The notes under the pieces: model-generated
Seen by the model: the letters and a program-made list of their open reading frames with translations, nothing else
The model's database searches: none
Told to the model about the DNA's origin: nothing
Shown here: positions 33,460 through 41,389 of the stretch, one piece after another
Layout: each line of letters starts with the position of its first letter
Numbering within the stretch: position 1 is the first letter of the stretch
Made by a program: the position numbers and the translations under genes
Assembly (NCBI GenBank): GCA_035632095.1
Contig: DASQHM010000118.1
Coordinates: 1 to 42,425 of the forward strand
Length of the DNA stretch: 42,425 nt
DNA from: DASQHM01 sp035632095
GTDB taxonomy: Bacteria; Pseudomonadota; Alphaproteobacteria; Ferrovibrionales; Ferrovibrionaceae
Direction of reading: 5' to 3'

Positions 33460-33975
33460 TTACGCGGCCAGCGGCTTCACGAACTTCTCGACGGCCGCCT
33501 GGAAGCGGGCGTTCAGGGGCTCGAAAGCCTCCTGGGTGAGCTTCGCCGTCAGCTCGCCGAGCTTGCTCGACTGCTGGAGGTAGCTCTCGAAGGTGCTCTT
33601 GGCGAAGTCGGTCTGGAGGTCGACGACCTCCTTCAGGGTCTTCGCGCCGAGCACGGCCTTGGCGGCGGCGACGCTGTCTTCGAAATGGGCCTTGCTGAAA
33701 GCCAGCACTTCGGCGTTGATCGCCTCGACGCCCTTTGCGGTTGCGGTGCCGACGGCCACGAAGGCCTCGACAGTCTCTTTGCCAAAATCGGTCATGTTCT
33801 CGTATCCCTTCGCTGCGGCAGCGATGCGGTCATGGCCGCTCGCGACTGCCTTGGTTGCTACATCGGCCCCGGCCTTCATGACGGCCTGAGCGGTTTCGGT
33901 CTGGGAGGCAACGACAGTCGGGAGAACGGCTTTGCCCTTACCTGCCTTGCCGGCGCTCTTGGTCTTGCTGGTCAT
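33460..33975 (-). CDS. Phasin family protein (PHA granule-associated)
   Basis: 171 aa, amphipathic and almost entirely helical, with no cysteine, a basic N-terminus (Lys/Gly/Ala) and no signal peptide. The core fits Phasin_2-like proteins: G-Y-E-N-M-T-D-F-G-K-E-T-V-E-A-F, V-L-G-A-K-T-L-K-E-V-V-D-L-Q-T-D-F-A-K and the Q-E-A-F-E-P-L-N-A-R-F C-terminus. Phasins coat polyhydroxyalkanoate granules and control their size. CAGGAG lies 9 bp before the ATG. The gene has a consensus promoter and a PhaR-type operator (34048-34098) and its own terminator, so it is monocistronic and probably abundantly expressed. Confidence 0.94.
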   Translation of the reverse strand: MTSKTKSAGKAGKGKAVLPTVVASQTETAQAVMKAGADVATKAVASGHDRIAAAAKGYENMTDFGKETVEAFVAVGTATAKGVEAINAEVLAFSKAHFEDSVAAAKAVLGAKTLKEVVDLQTDFAKSTFESYLQQSSKLGELTAKLTQEAFEPLNARFQAAVEKFVKPLAA

Positions 33976-34047
33976 GCCTCAAGCTCCTGCGTATCGGGCG
34001 TGCTCGGACAAAACTGGTGCCAGCGCCTGTCCGGTCGCCTTTTGAAT

Positions 34048-34064
34048 ATGTTGCGGTGCAACAT
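34048..34064. promoter_or_regulatory. Candidate PhaR/PhbF operator in the phasin promoter
   Basis: A perfect inverted repeat ATGTTGC-GGT-GCAACAT. It contains an exact match, on both strands, to TG[N]TGC[N]3GCAA, the consensus reported for PhbF (PhaR) of Herbaspirillum. It lies 73-89 bp upstream of the phasin ATG and directly downstream of the -10, covering about +1 to +17. Binding by a repressor released at PHA granules is inferred. Confidence 0.6.
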
Positions 34065-34068
34065 GGCC

Positions 34069-34098
34069 TGTATATAGGCGGCCCCTACGTCATGTCAA
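34069..34098 (-). promoter_or_regulatory. Predicted sigma-70-type promoter of the phasin gene
   Basis: On the minus strand TTGACA (34098-34093) is followed after 16 bp by TATATA (34076-34071), or after 18 bp by TATACA (34074-34069). The -35 is a perfect consensus. Transcription would start near 34062-34064, giving a leader of about 88 nt that begins in the candidate PhaR operator. Confidence 0.7.
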
Positions 34099-34202
34099 GG
34101 CTTAATTGCTGCGACGCACAAATATTTCACGCAGTCGCAACATAAGGCCTACTGGCTTGATTCCACCAAGGAATCAGCCAATCCGAAGCGCTTCGCCCAA
34201 TC

Positions 34203-34892
34203 TCAGTAGGTCGGACCGGAAACCAGCCCGTTCTTGCCCACGGTCAGAAGGAATTGGACGTAGCCGGCCCGGGGTGACGGGTCATAGGGCGGCAAGACCG
34301 CGTCGTTGGGCGGGTTGAGCGGGAGGCCTGTCCGGTCGACATCGAGGAGAGTCTTGATGAACGCCAGGCGCGACAAGTCAGTCCCCGGCTGTTGCCACGC
34401 GTTGAAATGGAATACGCCTCCCTGGCAGGCGCTTACCGCCCAATAAAACGCATCCGAGCGGAGCCGGAGGCCTTCGGGGGCGGGACCGGAAAAGCCGCTC
34501 GCCGCCAGCGCGTCCACGATCTTTCGACGGTCGTTCGCCTGCAGGAACCGCTGGTCGATCTGCCCGCGCCATACCGAGAACGGATCGCGCAGATCCATGG
34601 CAAGCACAGTGGACCGTCCTGCCGCTCGCACTTGCAAAATCGCGCCGGGGCCGAGCTGATCCGCAGTCATGTCATAGCTGCGGATTTGCTCCATATAATG
34701 GCCGTTATAGACAAAGCGCCAGACGTCAAGACTGCCCGGCACGCAGCGCACGCGGATGTCATCGCCGCCGACATAGGAGAACCACGTGAGCGTGCGTCCC
34801 ACGGGATTGAAGGTCGGTCCCCCTGTCGCCATGCAGCCCGACAAGAGGAGCGATCCGAAGAAGGCAAACAGGACTGGACGTGTTCGTGTCAT
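34203..34892 (-). CDS. Predicted lipoprotein of unknown function
   Basis: 229 aa. A lipoprotein signal peptide ends in the lipobox L-L-S-G-C with Cys20, so the mature protein should be lipid-anchored. The next residues (M-A-T-G-G-P) give no inner-membrane retention Asp at +2, which favours the outer membrane. The body has mixed alpha/beta composition, with Cys in V-R-C-V-P and S-A-C-Q-G-G that could form a disulfide. I do not recognise the family. GAGGA about 10 nt upstream supports the ATG at 34892 over an in-frame start 78 bp earlier. The gene is divergent from dacF, and a CtrA-like palindrome lies about 100 bp upstream. Confidence 0.8.
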   Translation of the reverse strand: MTRTRPVLFAFFGSLLLSGCMATGGPTFNPVGRTLTWFSYVGGDDIRVRCVPGSLDVWRFVYNGHYMEQIRSYDMTADQLGPGAILQVRAAGRSTVLAMDLRDPFSVWRGQIDQRFLQANDRRKIVDALAASGFSGPAPEGLRLRSDAFYWAVSACQGGVFHFNAWQQPGTDLSRLAFIKTLLDVDRTGLPLNPPNDAVLPPYDPSPRAGYVQFLLTVGKNGLVSGPTY

Positions 34893-35355
34893 GGACTGTG
34901 GTTTCCTCTTTTCGCGTGTGCGACATGCGGTGTGGCTCCCGCGGTAACCCTGCTCGAGCAATGGTTGCAATCATCGTAAAACGAACCGGTGCATGGTTAC
35001 GATTAACCATAACGGAGCCGGGCGAATTCAGTCGACATTTTGCCGTTTTGCAAATAAATCCTAGACACGGAATCCTGTTCTTTTTAGAATTTTAACCAGT
35101 GCGACGCGAAACTACCCTGGAACGTTGCCGGATTGGCCGCCTTGCGTGACTAGAAGCACGGTCCGGTCGTCAAGACGGTGGAGTACCTAGCCAGAGGATT
35201 CGGTTCGCTCGCCTGGGGAGAGACTGAAGCTAAGCGGCCGGCAATTGGAAGCGATATCCGTGTTGCCGATCGAAGGATTAAGCGCCGAAGCGAGGTCGTT
35301 GCACCATCAGCGGGTACGGCAGCAGCAGGATTTAGACGCCCAGGGGTCAAAGCGT
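34893..35355. other. 463-bp divergent intergenic region, lipoprotein gene / dacF
   Basis: This is the longest stretch without a gene. It holds a CtrA-like inverted repeat at 34993-35010 and an AT-rich block at about 35036-35098 that contains another TTAACCA-like sequence (near 35090). After these comes about 250 bp of ordinary composition leading to dacF. The dacF frame is open from 35245, but I see no ribosome-binding site there. No RNA gene, repeat or mobile element is recognisable. Confidence 0.6.
34973..35010 (-). promoter_or_regulatory. CtrA-like paired half-sites with a -10-like hexamer, lipoprotein gene
   Basis: ATGGTTA-CGAT-TAACCAT (34993-35010) is a perfect 7-bp inverted repeat. Its plus-strand half includes TTAACCAT, the published Caulobacter CtrA half-site form. 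On the minus strand TACGAT (34978-34973) lies 14 bp further, so the repeat would be centred near -35 of a start at about 34966. The factor is inferred, not shown. Confidence 0.4.
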
Positions 35356-36612
35356 ATGCGTTCGGTTATCAGACAGTTGAGACTTGCCGCCCACGATTTG
35401 GCCGCCATGGCGTTTCGCCCGGCATCATTGGCTCTCGTCGCCATTGCATTGTTGGCGGTCTCCCATAGCGCCTTCGCCATCGAACGGCGCTCGGTCATCA
35501 TCATCGACGCGACAAACCGGCAGGTGCTTTATTCGGAAGCGCCCGATGCGGCGCGCTATCCGGCTTCGCTCACCAAGATGATGACGCTCTATCTGACGTT
35601 CGACGCGCTCGACAAGGGCAAGCTGAAGTTGGATCAGCGGCTTCCGGTATCGCGGCACGCCGCTACCCAGGCGCCCTCGTCTCTCGGCCTGCACGTCGGC
35701 GAGACGATCAGCGTCGAGCAGGCGATCCTTGGAATCACCACCAAATCCGCCAACGACGCGGCCGTGACGCTCAGTGAGGCGATCGGCGGCAACGAGAAGT
35801 CGTTCGCCGACATGATGACTAATCGCGCCCGCGCGCTCGGCATGACCGGCACCGTATTCCGCAACGCCTCGGGCTTGCCGAACCGCCAGCAGCACACCAC
35901 GGCGCGCGACATGGCGACCTTGGCGCTGGCGCTTTGGGCCAATCATCGCAACTACTATCACTACTTTTCGGCCCGCGAATTCACCTTCGACGGACACACC
36001 CATATCAACCACAACCACATGCTCACCAACTACGACGGCGCCGACGGCATCAAGACCGGCTATATCAACGACTCCGGTTTCAATCTTGTCGCCTCCGCGA
36101 AGCGTGACGGCCGGCGGTTGATCGGCGTGGTCTTTGGCGGCACCAGCGTGTCGGCGCGCGACCATGAGATGTCGCGCCTGCTCGATGCCGGATTCACCCG
36201 CGCCGTCCCCGCGCCCGAAACCGACATGCGCGTCGCCGGCAGCGCCGACCCCGGACAGGCCGCGCGCGCGGCGAGTTCGATGGTGGCTGCGTTCAATCCG
36301 GTCCCGGTGGCTCAGGCGGCGGAACCGGACATTGGTACCGAGCAAGGCTCGACCCACGCCGACCGCGATACTTGGGCTTTGCAAGTGGGAGCCTTCTCCA
36401 AGCAGGTCGCCGCCGAGCGCCAGGCGCAGAAAGCAATGAAGTCGATCCCCGCCCTGCTGCAGCTCGACGGGGTCAGCGTCGAGGCATCGCCCGACGGAAC
36501 CGGGAAACTGTACCGCGCCCGGGTGACCGGGCTCAGCGAGCAGGAAGCCCGCGACGCCTGCCGGCAGTTGCATCGTAAGAAGATGCACTGCTTGCCTATC
36601 GCGCCGAATTGA
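35356..36612 (+). CDS. D-alanyl-D-alanine carboxypeptidase (DacF/PBP5-like) with SPOR domain
   Basis: 418 aa. A penicillin-binding protein that trims the terminal D-Ala of peptidoglycan stem peptides in the periplasm. A signal peptide (core residues 22-36) is cleaved near S-A-F-A (41). The active-site triad of motifs is intact: S-L-T-K (71-74), S-A-N (131-133) and K-T-G (233-235). A linker of about 60 residues leads to a C-terminal SPOR domain (about 342-412, W-A-L-Q-V-G-A-F), which binds denuded glycan at the division site. The ATG at 35356 is preceded by AGGGG and gives a normal signal peptide. Another ATG (35407) is possible. Confidence 0.94.
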   Translation: MRSVIRQLRLAAHDLAAMAFRPASLALVAIALLAVSHSAFAIERRSVIIIDATNRQVLYSEAPDAARYPASLTKMMTLYLTFDALDKGKLKLDQRLPVSRHAATQAPSSLGLHVGETISVEQAILGITTKSANDAAVTLSEAIGGNEKSFADMMTNRARALGMTGTVFRNASGLPNRQQHTTARDMATLALALWANHRNYYHYFSAREFTFDGHTHINHNHMLTNYDGADGIKTGYINDSGFNLVASAKRDGRRLIGVVFGGTSVSARDHEMSRLLDAGFTRAVPAPETDMRVAGSADPGQAARAASSMVAAFNPVPVAQAAEPDIGTEQGSTHADRDTWALQVGAFSKQVAAERQAQKAMKSIPALLQLDGVSVEASPDGTGKLYRARVTGLSEQEARDACRQLHRKKMHCLPIAPN

Positions 36613-36746
36613 CGGCAGGTTCGGCGCCGGACTTCGCCGCTAGCGGCTCCCTCAGGATCGACTATCGCGAAATCTCGCGCATTGTCGCCGTCGGCTTGGC
36701 CGCGGGCGCCGCGTACGGCGCTCTTAGCGCTGCAACTCGCGGCTAA
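36609..36746 (+). CDS. Possible 45-residue small membrane-type protein
   Basis: A TTG at 36609 overlaps the dacF stop (TTGA), and the frame runs 45 codons to a TAA that overlaps the pmm stop by 4 bp. The second half, I-V-A-V-G-L-A-A-G-A-A-Y-G-A-L, looks like a short membrane helix with small residues, preceded by R-I-D-Y-R-E-I-S-R. There is no independent Shine-Dalgarno, so it would depend on coupling with dacF. The whole dacF-pmm gap is used by this frame, but a chance open frame is equally possible in GC-rich DNA. Confidence 0.25.
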   Translation: MTAGSAPDFAASGSLRIDYREISRIVAVGLAAGAAYGALSAATRG

Positions 36747-38122
36747 ATCGCCGGCGGCGTGATGCCGCTCCGTTTCAGTTCGCCGATCAGCACGGCTTTG
36801 AGCCGGTCGAGTCCGCCAGCATCGGCGGCTTCGCAGCGCGCGACGAGCACGGCCTGCGTGTTGGAGGCGCGCAGCAGCCACCACCCGTCCGTGGTCGTCA
36901 CCCGCACGCCGTCGGTCGAGTCGACTTTGGCGTTGGATTTTTGCAGCCGTGCGCGAACTTCGTCGATCACCGCGAATTTCCGCGCCTCATCGCAGTCGAA
37001 GCGCAGCTCCGGCGTATTGACGCGATGCGGCAGGCTGTCGCGCAGCTGACCCATGGTCCGGCTTTCGCGGGCCGCCAAACCGAGAACGCGCACGGCGACG
37101 TAAAGCGCATCGTCGTAGCCGTAATAGTGGTCGGCCATGAAGATGTGGCCACTCATTTCACCGGCCAGCGGGCTCTTGGTCTCGGCCATTTTGCTCTTGA
37201 TGAGCGAATGGCCGGTCTTCCACATGAGCGGCTTTCCGCCGAGCCTGACAATCTCATCAAACAGAACCTGACTCGCCTTCACGTCCGCGATGATCGTGGC
37301 ACCGGGCCGTTCGGCCAGAACCTCGCGCGCGAGCAGCGCGACCAACTGATCGCCCCACAATATGCGGCCCTGTTCGTCCACCACGCCGATTCGATCGCCG
37401 TCGCCGTCGAATGCGATGCCGAGGTCGCAGCCGTGGCGTGCGACAGCGTCCTGAAGCTGGACCAGATTCTTCGCGACCGTCGGATCGGGGTGATGCGCCG
37501 GGAAGGTCCCGTCGATCTGCTCGTTCAGCAGAATATGAATGCCAGGCAACCGGGCGGTGAGACGCTGCAAGATTTCACCGGTGGCGCCGTTGCCGGCGTC
37601 CCATGCGACCTTGAGCGGGCGCATGCTGTTGAAATCCTGGAGCAGCCGATCGAGATACGCGGCATCGACAGCCACGTCCGCGGCTGACCCGGCGCCCTTG
37701 GCATAGGTCGCGCCCGCCGCGATGCGGCCAAGTTCCTGAATGCGCTCGCCGAAGAACGGCTTCTTGAACAACGTCATCTTGAAGCCGTTATATTCCGACG
37801 GATTGTGCGAACCGGTGACCATCAGGCCGGCGTCGACGTTCAATTGATAGACGGCGAAATACAGCATCGGAGTAGGCCCGATCCCGATGCGCTTGACGTC
37901 CATGCCCGCATCGACCAGGCCTTCGACGACGGCCGCTTCGAGTTCCGGCGAAGAGCCGCGTCCGTCGCGGCCGACGGCGACCGTCCTGCCGCCTTCGGCG
38001 CGGATCACGCTGCCGAAGGCGCGACCGACCGCCAATGCATCGGCGCGGTTCAGCGTCTCGCCGACGATGCCGCGGATATCGTATTCGCGCAAAACAGTCT
38101 TATCGAAGCTGTGCGCCGCCAT
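36743..38122 (-). CDS. Phosphomannomutase/phosphoglucomutase
   Basis: 459 aa, alpha-D-phosphohexomutase superfamily, AlgC-like. It interconverts hexose 1- and 6-phosphates. The phosphoserine loop is T-G-S-H-N-P (103-108, Ser105). The Mg site is D-G-D-G-D-R (239-244), the sugar-specificity loop G-E-M-S-G-H (321-326) and the phosphate-binding loop R-A-S-N-T near residue 430. The GEMSGH form is typical of dual PMM/PGM enzymes. The ATG at 38122 has AAGG upstream and lies 25 bp after the UDP-glucose dehydrogenase stop. ATGs at 38167 or 38182 would overlap that gene. It is the last gene of a galU-ugd-pmm operon. Confidence 0.94.
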   Translation of the reverse strand: MAAHSFDKTVLREYDIRGIVGETLNRADALAVGRAFGSVIRAEGGRTVAVGRDGRGSSPELEAAVVEGLVDAGMDVKRIGIGPTPMLYFAVYQLNVDAGLMVTGSHNPSEYNGFKMTLFKKPFFGERIQELGRIAAGATYAKGAGSAADVAVDAAYLDRLLQDFNSMRPLKVAWDAGNGATGEILQRLTARLPGIHILLNEQIDGTFPAHHPDPTVAKNLVQLQDAVARHGCDLGIAFDGDGDRIGVVDEQGRILWGDQLVALLAREVLAERPGATIIADVKASQVLFDEIVRLGGKPLMWKTGHSLIKSKMAETKSPLAGEMSGHIFMADHYYGYDDALYVAVRVLGLAARESRTMGQLRDSLPHRVNTPELRFDCDEARKFAVIDEVRARLQKSNAKVDSTDGVRVTTTDGWWLLRASNTQAVLVARCEAADAGGLDRLKAVLIGELKRSGITPPAI

Positions 38123-38147
38123 GTCCGCCTTGCCCACGTCGGATCCG

Positions 38148-39470
38148 TCAATGTTGCGTTGATACATAAGGCCGTCCCACACAATGATAGTCGAAGCCGG
38201 CCGCCGCCATTTCCTGCGGCTTGTAGATGTTCCGCAAATCGATCATCAACGGGCGCTTCAAAATCGATTTGAGCCTATCGAGGTTGAGCGCCCGGAATTG
38301 GTTCCACTCCGTGATGATGACCAATGCATCGGCGCCCTGAGCGGCTTCATAGGCGTCTTTACACCAGTTCACTCCCGGCAGCAGTTGCCGGGCCTCGGAC
38401 ATGCCTTCCGGATCGTAAGCGCGCACCTTCGCGCCGGCAGCCTGCAAGGCCGGCACGATGTCGAGGCTCGGGCTTTCGCGCATATCGTCGGTGTTCGGCT
38501 TGAAGGTGACGCCTAGAACGGCCACCGTCCGGCCCTTCAGCGAACCGCCGGCAGCGGCGATGATCCGCTCCGCCATCTCCCGTTTCCGGTGATCGTTGAC
38601 GTCGACCACGGTTTCGACGATGCGGAGCGGCGCGCCGGAACGCCGTGCGGTCGCAATCAGGGCGCGCGTGTCCTTCGGAAAGCACGAACCGCCGTAGCCG
38701 GGGCCCGCATGCAGGAACTTCCGGCCGATGCGGCCGTCGAGGCCGATGCCCCGCGCCACATCATGCACGTCAGCGCCGACCTTTTCGCAAAGGTTGGCGA
38801 TCTCGTTGATGAAGGTGATTTTGGTCGCCAGGAACGTATTGGCCGCATACTTGATCAATTCCGCCGTTTCCAGCGCCGTGAACATCACGGGCGTCTCGAT
38901 CAGGAACAGCGGGCGATAGAGCTCGCGCATGACCTCCTGCGCGCGGTCGGTCTCGGCTCCGACGACCACGCGGTCGGGCCGCATGAAATCCTCGATGGCG
39001 GATCCTTCGCGCAGGAATTCGGGGTTGGATGCCACGTCGAATTCGGCGTCGGGCCGTGTCTCACGGATAATGCGATGCACCTCGCGGCCGGTGCCGACCG
39101 GAACCGTGGACTTGGTGATCACGACCGTATAGTCCCTGAGCGCAGCAGCGATCTCACGCGCGGCCGCGTAGACATACGTCAGGTCGGCCTCGCCGTCGCC
39201 ATGCCGCGACGGCGTGCCGACGGCGATGAACACCGCGTCCGCGTTTTTTACCGCGTCGGTGATTTCCGTCGAGAACCTGAGCTGTCCGGCTGCCATGTTG
39301 CGCTCGACGAGCGATTGCAATCCGGGCTCGTAGATCGGCATGCGGCCTTTGCGCAGGCTCTCGATCTTCGCCGCGTCCTTGTCGACGCAGGTGACCTGAT
39401 GCCCGAACTCCGAGAAGCACGCCCCTGACACCAGACCGACGTAGCCGGTGCCGATCATCGCAACGTCCAT
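38148..39470 (-). CDS. ugd: UDP-glucose 6-dehydrogenase
   Basis: 440 aa. It oxidises UDP-glucose to UDP-glucuronate in two NAD+-dependent steps. The Rossmann motif G-T-G-Y-V-G is at 7-12. The catalytic Cys263 is in G-Y-G-G-S-C-F-P-K-D, with the supporting Lys in E-L-I-K-Y-A-A-N-T-F-L-A. The C-terminal UDP-binding domain contains G-V-T-F-K-P-N-T-D-D. The frame is open 30 codons upstream of the ATG at 39470, but homology begins there (MDVAMIGTGYVG). The gene is 10 bp downstream of galU, so product and substrate enzymes are in one operon. UDP-glucuronate would supply envelope polysaccharide or lipid A modification. Confidence 0.95.
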   Translation of the reverse strand: MDVAMIGTGYVGLVSGACFSEFGHQVTCVDKDAAKIESLRKGRMPIYEPGLQSLVERNMAAGQLRFSTEITDAVKNADAVFIAVGTPSRHGDGEADLTYVYAAAREIAAALRDYTVVITKSTVPVGTGREVHRIIRETRPDAEFDVASNPEFLREGSAIEDFMRPDRVVVGAETDRAQEVMRELYRPLFLIETPVMFTALETAELIKYAANTFLATKITFINEIANLCEKVGADVHDVARGIGLDGRIGRKFLHAGPGYGGSCFPKDTRALIATARRSGAPLRIVETVVDVNDHRKREMAERIIAAAGGSLKGRTVAVLGVTFKPNTDDMRESPSLDIVPALQAAGAKVRAYDPEGMSEARQLLPGVNWCKDAYEAAQGADALVIITEWNQFRALNLDRLKSILKRPLMIDLRNIYKPQEMAAAGFDYHCVGRPYVSTQH

Positions 39471-39480
39471 GGCCCCGCCC

Positions 39481-40359
39481 CTAGAGCTTCTTCGAGAAAC
39501 TTCGGATAAAGCTGCCGACTTCCGCCCGCATATCGTCGCGCGCGAGCGCGAAGGCGACATTGGCCTGCAGGAAGCCGACTTTGTCGCCGCAATCGAACCG
39601 CTCGCCTTCGAACCGGAGGCCGTGGAACGGGGCGCTGCCGATCATGCGGGCGAGCGAATCGGTAAGCTGGATCTCGCCGCCGGCGCCCCGGTCCTGCCGG
39701 TCGAGGTGGTCGAAGACCTCGGGCTGGAGGATGTAACGTCCGATCACGGCGAGCCGCGATGGCGCCTTGGATGGCTCCGGCTTTTCCACCAGGCCCTTGA
39801 CCTCGGCCAGGCCCGCGCTTTCCTTGCCGACGTCGATAATGCCGTAGCGCTTGGTGTGTTCGAGCGGAACTTCCATGGCCGCCACCATGTTGCCGCCGAC
39901 CTTGGCGTGGGCATCGACCATCTGCTTGAGGCATGGCGTTTTCGACAGGATCAAGTCGTCCGCCAGCAGCACAGCGAACGGCTCGTCGCCGATGAGGCGG
40001 CGGGCGCACCAGACGGCATGACCGAGACCAAGGGGTTCCTGCTGGCGCGTATAGGCGACCTGCCCCGCTTTCGGCACCCAGGCGCTGATCGCGCGCAGCA
40101 GGTCGGTGCGCTGGCGCGACGCCAAGAGGTCCTGCAATTCGTAGGAATGGTCGAAATGGTCCTCGATCGCCGCCTTGCCCCGGCCGGTCACGAAGACGAA
40201 TTCCTCAATGCCGGCGGCCTGCGCCTCTTCCACGGCATATTGGATCAGCGGCTTGTCGACGACCGGGAGCATTTCCTTAGGCATGGATTTCGTCGCGGGC
40301 AGGAATCGGGTGCCCATGCCGCCGACGGGAAAGACGGCCTTGCGAACGGATTGCTTCAT
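39481..40359 (-). CDS. galU: UTP-glucose-1-phosphate uridylyltransferase
   Basis: 292 aa. It makes UDP-glucose from UTP and glucose-1-phosphate. The nucleotidyltransferase signature G-G-M-G-T-R-F-L-P-A-T-K is at 13-24, followed by S-M-P-K-E-M-L-P. Further GalU residues are V-T-G-R-G-K, Q-E-P-L-G-L-G-H-A-V, L-L-A-D-D-L, V-E-K-P, and G-G-E-I-Q-L-T-D-S near residue 235. The ATG at 40359 fits the family N-terminus (MKQSVRKAVFPVGG), while the open frame runs 42 codons further upstream. It is the first gene of galU-ugd-pmm, separated from acetoacetate decarboxylase by that gene's terminator. Confidence 0.96.
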   Translation of the reverse strand: MKQSVRKAVFPVGGMGTRFLPATKSMPKEMLPVVDKPLIQYAVEEAQAAGIEEFVFVTGRGKAAIEDHFDHSYELQDLLASRQRTDLLRAISAWVPKAGQVAYTRQQEPLGLGHAVWCARRLIGDEPFAVLLADDLILSKTPCLKQMVDAHAKVGGNMVAAMEVPLEHTKRYGIIDVGKESAGLAEVKGLVEKPEPSKAPSRLAVIGRYILQPEVFDHLDRQDRGAGGEIQLTDSLARMIGSAPFHGLRFEGERFDCGDKVGFLQANVAFALARDDMRAEVGSFIRSFSKKL

Positions 40360-40558
40360 CGCTGGACTTTCGCGTTTGCGCTTCCGCCCTTGCGGGCGCC
40401 GCCGGGCCACTGGGTGCCGGCTTGAGGCGTCTGGTTGTGCCACGAGGTCGCCGGCCATGCAACCGTCGCAAGTATTTGTAAGCACCCGGTTAATGGCCTT
40501 GGGCCGTCGGGCCGGTCATGTATCCGCCAAATGTGGCGATGCCGTGACCCAAAAATAC

Positions 40559-40588
40559 GAGCCGCCGGGATCCGGTTCCCGGCGGCTC
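40559..40588 (-). terminator. Rho-independent terminator after the acetoacetate decarboxylase gene
   Basis: A perfect 12-bp stem GAGCCGCCGGGA / TCCCGGCGGCTC (40559-40570 and 40577-40588) with a 6-nt loop lies 14 bp past the stop. On the minus strand it continues as GTATTTTTGG. It separates the patatin-adc unit from galU. Confidence 0.85.
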
Positions 40589-40602
40589 CGTTAAGACTTC
40601 GC

Positions 40603-41346
40603 CTATTTCATGTAGTCGAGCAGCACGCGGCCGCCCGGCAAGGTCAGGTCGGCGATGAAATGCCGCCCGCCGACGACCCGGCGCACCGGCAGGTCCGCGA
40701 CCGGCGCATTGACATGCGGAATGAGGTGCAGCCGCGCCGGCCCGGTCCACGACCCCTTCACTCGAAAGTCCTTCAGGTTATAGGCAACCAATTGGGCGAT
40801 TGCGGGCTTGCCGTCGACGTCGGGAATGATCTTTAGATTGATTTGCGTCTTGCCGAGGGACGCCAGGGTCTTCTCCGGATGCCGGACCTGGCTCTCGTGC
40901 TTATAGGTCATGGTGCCCATGGCGACCTGCTGGCCCGCATAGGTCAGCGTGCCGGTCAACGTATCTTCGAATACTTCGAGCTTGGGATGCGCGTACTTCT
41001 TGGGAAAGCCCCAGATTTCGCGGCCGGCGGCGATCGGGGGATCGTCGTCCAAATACATTTGCGACACGAAATTGCACGGCTCCTTTTTATAGGAGCACGG
41101 AATCACCACGCCGCTTTCCGTGTAGTCGCCGAAGCCGGACGAATCCGGCATCTTGATCCATTCGTAGAACACCTGATTGGACGGATCGGGCACCAGCGGC
41201 TCCGGCACCGCGGCGCGGATCGCGTCCCGATCGCTCTCGTAGATGATGATCATGTACTCGCGATTGACGAAGCGGAACGGCAGGTGCGGATAGCTCGGCC
41301 CGGCCGCCGGCATCGACGGCAGTTTCAGGATGTCCTTCTTCTTCAT
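40603..41346 (-). CDS. adc: Acetoacetate decarboxylase
   Basis: 247 aa, the usual size. It decarboxylates acetoacetate to acetone and CO2 through a Schiff base. The catalytic motif G-R-E-I-W-G-F-P-K-K-Y-A-H-P is intact. Lys116 is the Schiff-base residue, with Lys117 beside it, and Glu110 lies just upstream, matching the Clostridium enzyme's Lys115/Lys116. GAGGA lies 5 nt before the ATG. The gene begins 43 bp after the patatin stop, so both are probably on one transcript that ends at the terminator at 40559. Acetoacetate arises from 3-hydroxybutyrate during PHB breakdown, which fits the nearby phasin gene. Confidence 0.93.
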   Translation of the reverse strand: MKKKDILKLPSMPAAGPSYPHLPFRFVNREYMIIIYESDRDAIRAAVPEPLVPDPSNQVFYEWIKMPDSSGFGDYTESGVVIPCSYKKEPCNFVSQMYLDDDPPIAAGREIWGFPKKYAHPKLEVFEDTLTGTLTYAGQQVAMGTMTYKHESQVRHPEKTLASLGKTQINLKIIPDVDGKPAIAQLVAYNLKDFRVKGSWTGPARLHLIPHVNAPVADLPVRRVVGGRHFIADLTLPGGRVLLDYMK

Positions 41347-41389
41347 GATGTCCTCATCAGATTGTCGAGCGCGGCACGCGCGCCGCCGG

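Noticed and set aside
36646..36657. GCCGCTAGCGGC palindrome between dacF and pmm as a terminator
   Set aside because: It has no loop and no T tract on either strand.
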